The notes under the pieces: model-generated
What the model was told of the DNA's origin: nothing
The model's input: only the letters and a program-made list of their open reading frames with translations
Database searches by the model: none
Made by a program: the position numbers and the translations under genes
Source of the DNA: JAZDLO01 sp043801935
Lineage (GTDB): Bacteria; Actinomycetota; Thermoleophilia; RBG-16-64-13
Direction: 5' to 3'
Length of the DNA stretch: 5,443 bases
Assembly: GCA_043801935.1 (NCBI GenBank)
Contig: JAZDLO010000115.1
Span: forward strand, 1 to 5,443
Part shown: in pieces, positions 1-5,443 of the stretch
Layout: every line of letters starts with the position of its first letter
Numbering within the stretch: position 1 is the first letter of the stretch

Positions 1-10
1 TGTCGAGCTT

Positions 11-15
11 CTCCT
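11..15 (-). promoter_or_regulatory. candidate ribosome binding site of a gene starting at the window edge
   Basis: AGGAG on the minus strand, followed by nine bases and then an A at position 1. If the next two bases outside the window are TG, this is a normally spaced site for a new gene downstream of purB. The operon context makes another pur gene (for example purC) a reasonable guess, but no coding sequence of it is visible. Confidence 0.4.
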
Positions 16-57
16 GGAATGTAGACCCGGGGGCCGTCAGCGCATAGGCAGGGTGTG

Positions 58-63
58 ATTCTA
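58..63 (-). promoter_or_regulatory. -10-like TAGAAT between purB and the putative next gene
   Basis: TAGAAT on the minus strand is one base from the TATAAT consensus and lies about 57 bases before the putative next start. The region 16-18 bp upstream is GC-rich with no -35 match. The rest of the 138-bp tail after purB has only 3- to 5-bp GC stems and no T-run, so no terminator is called. Confidence 0.22.
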
Positions 64-138
64 CCAGCTTCGGCCGCGCACGCCCCGGGCTCGACCCGTC
101 GCTCGCTCTCGAGAAGAGGCCCGTCGCCCGCAGGATGA

Positions 139-1440
139 CTACCACTCCAAGGCGGCGACCCGCTCGAAGATCACGCCCACGTGCCTGAGCTGATGGCCAG
201 GGTCGAAGCAGGCCTCGATCTCGGCGGATGAGAGCCGGCTCGTGACTTCCTCGTCGGTCCTGAGCAGATCCCGGAACGAGGCTTTTTCCTCCCAGGATCT
301 CATGGCGCTCCGCTGTACGATCCTGTAGGCATCGTCGCGGAGGACCCCGGTCTGCACCAGGGCGAGCAGGACGCGCTGGCTGTAGACCAGGCCGAAGCTC
401 TTCTCCAGGTTGGCGGCCATGTTCTCGGGATAGACGTTCAGCTTGTCCACCAGCCAGCAGACCTTCTTGAGCATGTAATGGAGGAGGATGGTGCTGTCGG
501 GGAGGATGATCCGCTCAGCGCTCGAGTGGCTGATGTCGCGCTCGTGCCAGAGGGCGATGTTCTCGAATGCGGCCAGCATGTTGGCGCGGATGATGCGGGC
601 CTGGCCGCAGAGGCGCTCGGAGATGATGGGATTGCGCTTGTGGGGCATGGCCGACGAGCCTTTTTGGCCGGGAGAGAAGTACTCCTCGGCCTCCAAGACT
701 TCAGTGCGCTGGTAGTGGCGCACCTGGAGAGCGATCTTCTCAATGGTGCTCGCCAGCAAAGCCAGAGCGGCCATGAACTCGGCGTGACGGTCGCGCTGCA
801 CGATCTGGGTGGAGATCGGATCAACCCCCAGATCGAGGATCGACATGGTGAACTGTTCCACCTGTGGGTCGACGTTCGCGTAGCTGCCCACAGCCCCGGA
901 GATCTTGCCCACGGCCACCTGGTGCGTCGCCCGCTCCAAGCGCTCCAGACCGCGTCGCACTTCGAAGGCCCACAGCCCCAGGACCATACCGAAAGTGATG
1001 GGCTCGGCGTGCACACCGTGGGTCCGACCGATCATCACCGTGTCACGGTGCTCGAGCGCCCGCCGCTGGAGGATGCGGCCCAGCCTTTTCGTCTCCTCCT
1101 CGAGCAACGCGCCCGCCGCCCGCAACTGCAGGGCCAACCCGGTGTCGAGCACGTCGGACGACGTGAGCCCATAGTGGATGTACTTGGAGGCATCGCCGAC
1201 GTTCTCGGCCACGCAACTGAGAAAGGCGATGACGTCGTGCTGCGTGGTCTCCTCGATCTCGTTCACCCGGTCGACGTCGAAGGTGGCCTTCTCCTTGATC
1301 TCCGCCACCGCTTCCGTGGGGATCTCCCCCAGTCGAGCCCAGGCTTCACACACCGCCAATTCCACCTCCAGCCAGGCAGCCATGCGGGCCTGATCGGTCC
1401 AGATGGCCGTCATCTCGGGGGTGGAGTAACGCGGGATCAT
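139..1440 (-). CDS. purB: adenylosuccinate lyase PurB
   Basis: A 433-residue member of the fumarase/aspartase superfamily, normally a cytosolic homotetramer. It removes fumarate twice in purine synthesis: from SAICAR to give AICAR, and from adenylosuccinate (the PurA product) to give AMP. Length and active-site numbering match B. subtilis PurB: His68 in TTQHD, His89 in YIHYGLTSSD, and the general acid His141 in RTHGVHAEP. The superfamily signature GSSAMPHKRNP (261-271) holds the flexible-loop catalytic Ser, and Glu275 follows. The C-terminal domain (from about 365) is complete. ATG at 1440 gives the family-standard N-terminus MIPRYSTPEM, and GAGGGAG lies seven bases upstream inside the end of purE. 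Start and purE stop share ATGA, a 4-bp overlap that suggests translational coupling. Stop TAG at 139-141. Nothing unusual in the protein. Confidence 0.98.
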   Translation of the reverse strand: MIPRYSTPEMTAIWTDQARMAAWLEVELAVCEAWARLGEIPTEAVAEIKEKATFDVDRVNEIEETTQHDVIAFLSCVAENVGDASKYIHYGLTSSDVLDTGLALQLRAAGALLEEETKRLGRILQRRALEHRDTVMIGRTHGVHAEPITFGMVLGLWAFEVRRGLERLERATHQVAVGKISGAVGSYANVDPQVEQFTMSILDLGVDPISTQIVQRDRHAEFMAALALLASTIEKIALQVRHYQRTEVLEAEEYFSPGQKGSSAMPHKRNPIISERLCGQARIIRANMLAAFENIALWHERDISHSSAERIILPDSTILLHYMLKKVCWLVDKLNVYPENMAANLEKSFGLVYSQRVLLALVQTGVLRDDAYRIVQRSAMRSWEEKASFRDLLRTDEEVTSRLSSAEIEACFDPGHQLRHVGVIFERVAALEW

Positions 1441-1955
1441 CGAGCGGCTCCCTCGGGACCGGTCGGCGCCGGGGCGGCGCCCGGGCCGGCTGCGGCTGAC
1501 GCCGGTGCGCCGGCCGCCGAACCATCGGCCGCCACGGCCCCGGCGAGACCGCTCACGCGCAGGATCTTGGCTGCCAGGATGGCCGCGTTGCGAGCCCCGT
1601 TGATCGCCACCGTGGCCACCGGCACGCCCGCCGGCATCTGCACCATGGAGAGGAGGGAATCGAGCCCACCCAGGTCGGAGGTGCGGATGGGTACTCCGAT
1701 CACCGGTAGATCGGTCATGGACGCAACGACGCCCGGAAGCGCCGCCGCCTTGCCGGCTCCGGCGATGATGACCTTGAGTCCCCGAGATTCCGCGCTCAGC
1801 GAGTATTCACGCACCGCCTCTGGGTCTCGGTGCGCCGAGACGACTTTCACCTCGCAGGCTATACCCTGAGCCCCCAACTCCTTCACCGCGGCATCCATGA
1901 CCTCGGAGTCGGACTGCGACCCCATCAACACACCCACCAATGGACGATCTGCCAT
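1437..1955 (-). CDS. purE: 5-(carboxyamino)imidazole ribonucleotide mutase-like PurE, variant active-site motif
   Basis: A 172-residue protein of the PurE family, which converts N5-CAIR (made by PurK) to CAIR in class I, or carboxylates AIR directly in class II. MGSQSD (11-16) is the phosphate-binding loop; SAHR (40-43) carries catalytic His42, aligning without gaps to E. coli His45. IIAGAGKAAALPG (63-75) matches the class I motif AGAGGAAHLPG except Lys69 for Gly and Ala72 for the usual His (E. coli His75). VIGVPI, LGGLDSLLSMVQMPAGVPVATVAI and NAAILAAKIL are otherwise class I-like. The core ends near 135; residues 139-172 are an Ala/Pro/Gly tail instead of the usual C-terminal helices. The other two frames over the tail give no PurE-like sequence, so a frameshift is not indicated. 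ATG at 1955 is chosen because family homology begins there; the longer open frame upstream runs antisense-free through purD and is a shadow. The stop overlaps the purB start (ATGA). Family is certain; class and activity are less so. Confidence 0.95.
   Translation of the reverse strand: MADRPLVGVLMGSQSDSEVMDAAVKELGAQGIACEVKVVSAHRDPEAVREYSLSAESRGLKVIIAGAGKAAALPGVVASMTDLPVIGVPIRTSDLGGLDSLLSMVQMPAGVPVATVAINGARNAAILAAKILRVSGLAGAVAADGSAAGAPASAAAGPGAAPAPTGPEGAAR
1448..1454 (-). promoter_or_regulatory. ribosome binding site of purB inside the end of purE
   Basis: GAGGGAG on the minus strand, seven bases before the purB ATG at 1440, lies in the codons for the last residues of PurE. Together with the ATGA overlap it supports the chosen purB start. 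Confidence 0.65.
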
Positions 1956-1957
1956 CT

Positions 1958-1964
1958 CCTCCCC
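1958..1964 (-). promoter_or_regulatory. ribosome binding site of purE
   Basis: The whole 14-bp gap is purine-rich: GG AAA GGGG AGGAG directly before ATG on the minus strand. The GGGGAGG core is only two bases from the ATG; pairing through AAAGGGG would give a spacing of five. No other start candidate in this frame fits the family N-terminus. Confidence 0.65.
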
Positions 1965-1969
1965 TTTCC

Positions 1970-3274
1970 CTAGTGACCGCGGGCTTCCCGTTCCTCGGCC
2001 CGCAGGGCGATATCGGAGCGATGTTGCGCGCCGTCGAAGCTGATCGCCGCCACTCCCGCATACGCCCGCGCCCGGGCCTCCGCGAACGAATCGCCCGATC
2101 CCGTCACCGTGAGCACCCTGCCGCCGGCGGTGACGATCCGGCCGTCGACCGATGCGGTGGCCGCATGCAGCACCTCGACGCCGGGCAGTGCCGCCGCCTC
2201 TTCCAGACCTCTGATGGTGTCGCCTTTCGAGCTCGAAGCCGGATAGCCCCGTGACGCCATGACCACGCCCACGGCCGGACCTTCGCTCCACCGCGCCGTC
2301 GCCGGCAGCGTCTCGCCCCGGGCGGCCGCCCAGAGCAGCTCCAGCAGGTCCGACTCGAGCCGCGGCAACAACGCCTGGGTCTCCGGATCGCCGAAGCGGC
2401 AGTTGAACTCCAGCACCTTGGGCCCCTGGGCGGTCAGCATGATGCCCGCGTAGAGCACGCCCCGGAAATCGATGCCCCGTCGGCCAAGCTCCGCCACCGT
2501 TGGTCGCACCACGCTCTCCACAACCTGCTCGTACAGAGCCTGGTCGACCGAGGGGACCGGTGAATACGAGCCCATCCCCCCGGTGTTCGGGCCCGCGTCC
2601 CCGTCCAGAGCCCGCTTGTAGTCCTGGGCTGGGGCTAGGGACAAGATCTGGTTGCCGCTGACGATCGAAAGAAGCGAGAGCTCTTCTCCATCCAGGAACT
2701 CCTCTATCAGGACCGTGCTCGCGGCGTCTCCGAAGCGACGTTCCACGAAACACTCGGCAAGGGCAGACTCCGCCTCCCCCAGGGTGTGAGCGACGAACAC
2801 CCCTTTCCCGGCCGCCAGGCCATCGGCCTTGATCACCGCCGGGATGCCGTGCTCACGCAGATAGGCCAGCGCCTTCTCGTGATCGGTGAACGTGGCCGCC
2901 CGGCCGGTGGGAACCCCCGCCGTCCGCATCACTTCTTTGGCGAAGGCTTTGGAGCCCTCCAGCAGCGCACCGTCGGCGCCGGGCCCGAACACAGCTAAAC
3001 CCCGTCCCCGCACCTGGTCGGCCAACCCGGCCACCAGCGGCGCCTCCGGACCCACGACGGTCAGATCTATACGTTCGCGTTCCACGAACGCCACGAGTCC
3101 GGGAGGATCCTCGGCTCCTACGGGCACGACCTGAGCATCGGCGGCGATCCCGGCGTTACCCGGGGCGCACAGGAGACGTCCGATGCGGTGGCTCCGGGCC
3201 AGTGCCCGGACCAGCGCATGCTCCCGGCCTCCGCCACCGACCACCAGGACATCTAACCGCCGGTCAGACGCCAT
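1970..3274 (-). CDS. purD: phosphoribosylamine-glycine ligase (GAR synthetase) PurD
   Basis: A 434-residue ATP-grasp ligase that couples 5-phosphoribosylamine to glycine with ATP hydrolysis to give GAR, the second step of IMP synthesis. The N-terminal domain opens with VVGGGGREHAL (11-21) and carries VVGPEAPLVAGLAD (73-86). The ATP-grasp core follows: VIKADGLAAGKGV (147-159), EEFLDGEELSLL (191-202), then YKRALDGDAGPNTGGMGSYS (219-238). The GARS signature RFGDPETQ (293-300) sits in LEFNCRFGDPE, whose Glu and Asn bind metal. The C-terminal domain (about 330-425) is complete, ending in a family-like DIALRAEE. This is a stand-alone PurD, not fused to PurM or PurN as in eukaryotes. The ATG start is set by AAGGAGG six bases upstream; the gene begins 12 bp after purA and ends 14 bp before purE. 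No missing residues or frameshift seen. Confidence 0.98.
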   Translation of the reverse strand: MASDRRLDVLVVGGGGREHALVRALARSHRIGRLLCAPGNAGIAADAQVVPVGAEDPPGLVAFVERERIDLTVVGPEAPLVAGLADQVRGRGLAVFGPGADGALLEGSKAFAKEVMRTAGVPTGRAATFTDHEKALAYLREHGIPAVIKADGLAAGKGVFVAHTLGEAESALAECFVERRFGDAASTVLIEEFLDGEELSLLSIVSGNQILSLAPAQDYKRALDGDAGPNTGGMGSYSPVPSVDQALYEQVVESVVRPTVAELGRRGIDFRGVLYAGIMLTAQGPKVLEFNCRFGDPETQALLPRLESDLLELLWAAARGETLPATARWSEGPAVGVVMASRGYPASSSKGDTIRGLEEAAALPGVEVLHAATASVDGRIVTAGGRVLTVTGSGDSFAEARARAYAGVAAISFDGAQHRSDIALRAEEREARGH

Positions 3275-3280
3275 CGCCCT

Positions 3281-3287
3281 CCTCCTT
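3281..3287 (-). promoter_or_regulatory. ribosome binding site of purD, overlapping the purA stop
   Basis: AAGGAGG on the minus strand, an almost full anti-16S match, six bases before the ATG at 3274. Its first A belongs to the purA TAA codon, so ribosomes finishing purA uncover or occupy the purD start region, consistent with coupled translation. Confidence 0.85.
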
Positions 3288-4585
3288 TAGTCCGAGCGCC
3301 CGTGGTCGGGATGCGGGACCTTGATCGTCTGCTGCCGCTGCGGACCCACGGATATCAAAGCGATCGGCACCCGCACCTGCCGCACCACGAAGTTCAGGTA
3401 GTCGATCGCCTCCTGGGGAAGATCCATGACCGCCGTCGCACCGGAGATGTCGCTCTTCCATCCGGGAAGCTCTTCATAGACCGGCTCTACTTCAGCGAAC
3501 ACCGCCTGAGCAGCCGGCAGCTCCTCCAGGAGCTCGCCGCGATAGCGGTAGGCGGTACAGACCTTGATCGTCTCCATGGTATTGAGTACGTCGAGCTTGG
3601 TGATGCACAGCCCGGTCAATCCGTTGACGCGGGCCGCGTAACGGAGCGCCACCAGGTCGAGCCAGCCACACCGGCGCTGGCGCCCGGTGGTGGTGCCGTA
3701 CTCATGGCCCAGCTCGCACAGGGTCTGCCCAATCTCTTCGCTCAGCTCGGTGGGGAAGGGGCCTTCGCCCACCCTGGTCACGTAGGCTTTGCTCACGCCC
3801 CAGACTTCGGCCAACTCCACCGGCCCGATCCCGCTGCCCACGCACGCGTAGCCGGCCACCGGGTTGGAGGAGGTCACATACGGATAGGTACCGTGGTCCA
3901 GGTCGAGCATGGTGCCCTGTGCGCCTTCGAGAAGCACCCGCTTTTCCTCTCGCAGCGCCTTCCACAGGAGCAACGCTGTGTCGTCCACGTGGGGGCGGAG
4001 TGACTCGGCCGCCTCGATGTAGCGCTCGCACTCGTCCTCCAGGCTACTCACATCCTGATCGTAGGCCCGGGACATGACCTCGGCCTTGGCCCTCATGGTG
4101 GTCATAACCCGCTCGCGAAAGCCCTCGGGGTCGAGTAGGTCCTGCATGCGGACGCCTTGGCGAGCCGCCTTGTCGGAGTACGCGGGGCCTATGCCTCGCC
4201 CGGTGGTGCCGATCTTGCCCTTGCCCAGGCGCGCCTCCTGCACGTGATCGAGCATGATGTGATAGGGCATGATGAGGTGAGCCCCGCCCGAGACCTTCAG
4301 GTTGGCGGTAGATACGCCCCGGCTCTCTAGGTCGTCGATCTCCTTCCGCAGGACGGTGGGATCGATGACCACGCCGTTGCCGATGACAGCGATCACATCG
4401 GGGTAGCAGATACCGGAAGGCACCAGATGCAGCGCGAACTTACCCCGTTCATTCTCGACGGTGTGGCCTGCATTGTTGCCGCCTTGGTAGCGGACCACCA
4501 AGTCGGCCTGCTCGCACAGCAGATCGACGACCTTCCCTTTGCCCTCATCGCCCCACTGGGCGCCCACCACAACGAGAACCGGCAC
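3287..4585 (-). CDS. purA: adenylosuccinate synthetase PurA
   Basis: A 432-residue cytosolic enzyme that joins IMP and L-aspartate using GTP to form adenylosuccinate, the first committed step from IMP to AMP; its product is cleaved by PurB, encoded downstream. Residues 10-18 (QWGDEGKGK) are the family signature and P-loop with catalytic Asp13; His41 in GGNNAGHT is the second catalytic residue. TTGRGIGPAY (127-136) and Arg142 are IMP-site elements. TTTGRQRR (298-305) is the aspartate-binding loop, TKLD (329-332) reads the guanine of GTP, and SVGP (412-415) closes the nucleotide site. Length is normal and no key residue is missing. The start is GTG: it gives the family-standard N-terminus (Asp at 13 as in E. 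coli), has GGGAGG upstream, and an in-frame TAG lies eight codons further upstream. First gene of the probable pur operon; its TAA stop is part of the purD ribosome-binding site. Confidence 0.98.
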   Translation of the reverse strand: MPVLVVVGAQWGDEGKGKVVDLLCEQADLVVRYQGGNNAGHTVENERGKFALHLVPSGICYPDVIAVIGNGVVIDPTVLRKEIDDLESRGVSTANLKVSGGAHLIMPYHIMLDHVQEARLGKGKIGTTGRGIGPAYSDKAARQGVRMQDLLDPEGFRERVMTTMRAKAEVMSRAYDQDVSSLEDECERYIEAAESLRPHVDDTALLLWKALREEKRVLLEGAQGTMLDLDHGTYPYVTSSNPVAGYACVGSGIGPVELAEVWGVSKAYVTRVGEGPFPTELSEEIGQTLCELGHEYGTTTGRQRRCGWLDLVALRYAARVNGLTGLCITKLDVLNTMETIKVCTAYRYRGELLEELPAAQAVFAEVEPVYEELPGWKSDISGATAVMDLPQEAIDYLNFVVRQVRVPIALISVGPQRQQTIKVPHPDHGRSD

Positions 4586-4589
4586 GATG

Positions 4590-4595
4590 CCTCCC
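4590..4595 (-). promoter_or_regulatory. ribosome binding site of purA (supports GTG start)
   Basis: GGGAGG on the minus strand, four bases before the GTG at 4585. The spacing is slightly short, but it is the only purine-rich site near the start that protein homology requires, so it settles the GTG choice. Confidence 0.7.
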
Positions 4596-4627
4596 GATCG
4601 AGATTGCTCCTAGATGCGGCGCCCGCC

Positions 4628-4646
4628 AAAGCCGCAACCCGGCTTT
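4628..4646 (-). other. perfect inverted repeat (7-bp stem, 5-nt loop) flanked by 8-bp direct repeats
   Basis: On the minus strand AAAGCCG - GGTTG - CGGCTTT forms a perfect hairpin whose outer part is A3/T3. It is bounded exactly by two copies of GGCGGGCG (plus-strand 4620-4627 and 4647-4654). It could be a weak bidirectional terminator for the dehydrogenase gene, or, if transcription starts near 4660, a hairpin in the purA leader. There is no U-tract beyond the stem, so strong intrinsic termination is not supported. Confidence 0.45.
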
Positions 4647-4665
4647 CGCCCGCCGCGCAGCAGAC

Positions 4666-4671
4666 AGTTTA
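4666..4671 (-). promoter_or_regulatory. weak -10-like hexamer TAAACT upstream of purA
   Basis: TAAACT on the minus strand fits the TAnnnT pattern and lies in the only AT-richer patch of the gap, about 80 bases before the purA start. The sequence 16-18 bp upstream is GC-rich (TCCGCC or similar) and is not a sigma-70 -35 box. It may be chance; position is the main support. Confidence 0.25.
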
Positions 4672-4725
4672 CACCAGGCCCCACCGCGGGCGGACGACCC
4701 ACGAAGGTTCCGACGGGCTCGGGGT

Positions 4726-4738
4726 CCGCCGACGGCGG
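4726..4738 (-). other. short GC hairpin just after the dehydrogenase stop codon
   Basis: CCGCC - GTC - GGCGG on the minus strand starts three bases after the TGA at 4742-4744. A 5-bp all-GC stem with a 3-nt loop and no T-run follows, so it is not a textbook terminator; it might protect the 3' end or be chance in GC-rich DNA. Its downstream arm also belongs to a competing pairing with 4689-4695. Confidence 0.3.
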
Positions 4739-4741
4739 CGC

Positions 4742-5443
4742 TCATCTCCCTCGTATGACAGCTCGGGCGGCTACCAGACCAGAAGCGGAGGCCTGAACCA
4801 GACCGCGCGTCACTCCGGCTCCGTCGCCGACGGCATACAGCCCGCCCACCGGTGTCTGCAGATCGGGGCCCAGCGCCAGCCGGGAGGAATAGAACTTGAC
4901 CTCGGCCCCGTAGAGGAGCGTGTCGCGGCCTCCCACCCCGGGAAGGAGCGCGTCGAGGGCGTCCAACATGTCCACCAGGTCGCGGAGATGGCGGTAAGGC
5001 AAGGCGAAACTGAGGTCTCCAGGTGTGGCGGCGCGCAGCGTCGGTTCCACCACGCTGCGCTCCAGCCTCTCAGGCGTGGTGCGATGCCCAGCCCGGAGGT
5101 CGCCCAGCCGCTGCACCAGGATGTCCTTGCCCAGCATGTTGGCCAGCCGGGCGATGGACTTGCCGTAGGCGATGGGCTCCTTGAACGGCTCGGTGAAGCG
5201 GGTGGACACGAGCAAGGCGAAGTTGGTGTTCGCGGTCTTGCGCTCCGCGTTCGCATAGCTGTGACCGTTCACGGTCACAGCGTCGCCCCAGCTCTCCGTA
5301 CACACCACCCCGTGCGGGTTCATGCAGAAGGTGCGCACCTCATCCTCGAAGTGCCGTGACGTGTACAGCAGCTTGGGCTCGTACAGCTCGTCGGTGATGG
5401 TGTCCGTCACCACAGCGGGTACTTCAACGCGCACGCCGATGTC
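4742..5443 (-). CDS. FAD-dependent dehydrogenase, COG2509 type, C-terminal half (5' end outside window)
   Basis: The frame is open to the window edge and ends in TGA at 4742-4744, giving 233 residues of a protein whose family is usually about 450 or more, so the N-terminal FAD-binding Rossmann motif is missing. A GTG at 5432-5434 is in frame but is not the start: the codons before it read Asp-Ile-Gly, completing the family motif IGVRVEVP. Other family marks, numbered from the edge, are TFCMNP (39-44) with a conserved Cys, VNGHSY, NTNFALLVS, EPIAYGK, ATPGDLS, LLYGAEVKFYSSR and the C-terminal FAD-contacting stretch LYAVGDGAGVTRG (202-214) followed by a final helix. The fold is that of two-dinucleotide-binding-domain flavoproteins, probably cytosolic as no membrane segment is visible. 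The substrate is not known for this family, and its link to the purine genes downstream is positional only, across a 156-bp gap. Family assignment is from remembered motifs and is firm; function is open. Confidence 0.93.
   Translation of the reverse strand, partial: DIGVRVEVPAVVTDTITDELYEPKLLYTSRHFEDEVRTFCMNPHGVVCTESWGDAVTVNGHSYANAERKTANTNFALLVSTRFTEPFKEPIAYGKSIARLANMLGKDILVQRLGDLRAGHRTTPERLERSVVEPTLRAATPGDLSFALPYRHLRDLVDMLDALDALLPGVGGRDTLLYGAEVKFYSSRLALGPDLQTPVGGLYAVGDGAGVTRGLVQASASGLVAARAVIRGR

Larger units (their letters stand above)
139..4585 (-). other. probable purA-purD-purE-purB operon
   Basis: Four purine genes on one strand with gaps of 12 bp (purA-purD), 14 bp (purD-purE) and a 4-bp overlap (purE-purB); no room for a terminator or promoter between them. 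The three non-overlapping starts have a purine-rich Shine-Dalgarno element in the gap, and the purB site lies inside purE. Co-transcription is inferred from spacing. The set covers IMP-pathway steps (PurD, PurE, PurB) plus both AMP-branch enzymes (PurA, PurB). No PurR-type operator or known purine riboswitch was recognised upstream of purA. Confidence 0.85.
4586..4741 (-). other. 156-bp gap between the FAD dehydrogenase gene and purA
   Basis: No coding region is supported here. Read on the minus strand, it starts with a short GC hairpin right after the dehydrogenase stop, has a patch of low GC around 4663-4673 (TGTAAACTGT on the minus strand), then a perfect 19-nt hairpin and the purA Shine-Dalgarno site. 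It is the only place in the window long enough to hold the operon promoter, so a promoter or leader is likely here, but no standard -35/-10 pair is visible. I do not recognise a known riboswitch or T-box. Confidence 0.6.

Noticed and set aside
76..115. Palindromic words after purB (for example TCTCGAGA and CGGG-TCGAG-CCCG) as a terminator
   Set aside because: Stems are only 4 bp and no T-run follows, so intrinsic termination is not supported.
1..145. Minus-strand open frame from a GTG overlapping the purB stop to the window edge (about 48 codons)
   Set aside because: It has no good ribosome binding site, its composition is low in information (Arg, Ser, Gly, Pro), it matches no family I know, and a better start signal for the next gene lies at the edge. 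It could only be rescued by seeing the continuation.
478..1869. Long plus-strand open frame of 463 codons antisense to purB and purE
   Set aside because: It mirrors the codon bias of two firmly identified minus-strand genes, has no recognisable domain and spans the purE-purB junction. Such antisense frames are expected in GC-rich DNA.
1956..2753. In-frame upstream extension of purE that would give a 438-residue protein
   Set aside because: The extension overlaps purD in another frame, is Arg/Gly-rich with no family match, and PurE homology and a ribosome binding site both point to the ATG at 1955.
3302..4003. Plus-strand open frame of 233 codons antisense to purA
   Set aside because: It lies wholly inside purA, whose active-site motifs are intact, and shows no domain.
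4427..5359. Plus-strand open frame of 310 codons across the purA start, gap and dehydrogenase gene
   Set aside because: It is antisense to two well-supported genes and its translation looks like a shadow, with no motif. The part in the gap has no start or ribosome site of its own.
5432..5434. GTG as the start of the dehydrogenase gene
   Set aside because: The frame stays open to the edge and the codons upstream complete the conserved IGVRVEVP motif, so the gene begins outside the window.

Overview
All recognisable genes lie on the minus strand, so the window is best read from high to low coordinates. It looks like an ordinary chromosomal segment of a GC-rich bacterium: purine-rich Shine-Dalgarno sites, a GTG start, and gaps of 12 and 14 bp plus a 4-bp ATGA overlap between the purine genes. 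The proteins resemble those of Gram-positive-type bacteria; the PurB active-site residues even carry the B. subtilis numbers. A high-GC actinobacterial or Firmicutes-related lineage is plausible, but I cannot place the organism more precisely. I see no mobile element, CRISPR array, tRNA or rRNA.

Layout in transcription order: (1) 5443-4742, the C-terminal half of a COG2509-type FAD-dependent dehydrogenase, cut by the window edge; (2) 4741-4586, a 156-bp gap with several short inverted repeats and a weak promoter candidate; (3) 4585-3287, purA; (4) 3274-1970, purD; (5) 1955-1437, purE; (6) 1440-139, purB; (7) 138-1, a non-coding tail ending in a well-placed Shine-Dalgarno-like AGGAG, which suggests another gene (possibly a further pur gene) begins at or just beyond position 1.

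The four pur genes probably form one operon. PurD makes GAR (second step of de novo IMP synthesis). PurE makes CAIR. PurB cleaves SAICAR in the IMP pathway and adenylosuccinate in the AMP branch. PurA makes the adenylosuccinate that PurB cleaves. The operon therefore joins IMP synthesis with the IMP-to-AMP branch.

The most notable point is PurE. It keeps the catalytic SAHR histidine but has Ala where class I PurE normally has the second active-site His (E. coli His75), and its C-terminal helical segment is replaced by an Ala/Pro/Gly-rich tail. No purK is seen in the window. I see no convincing new multi-gene system; the rest is standard metabolism.
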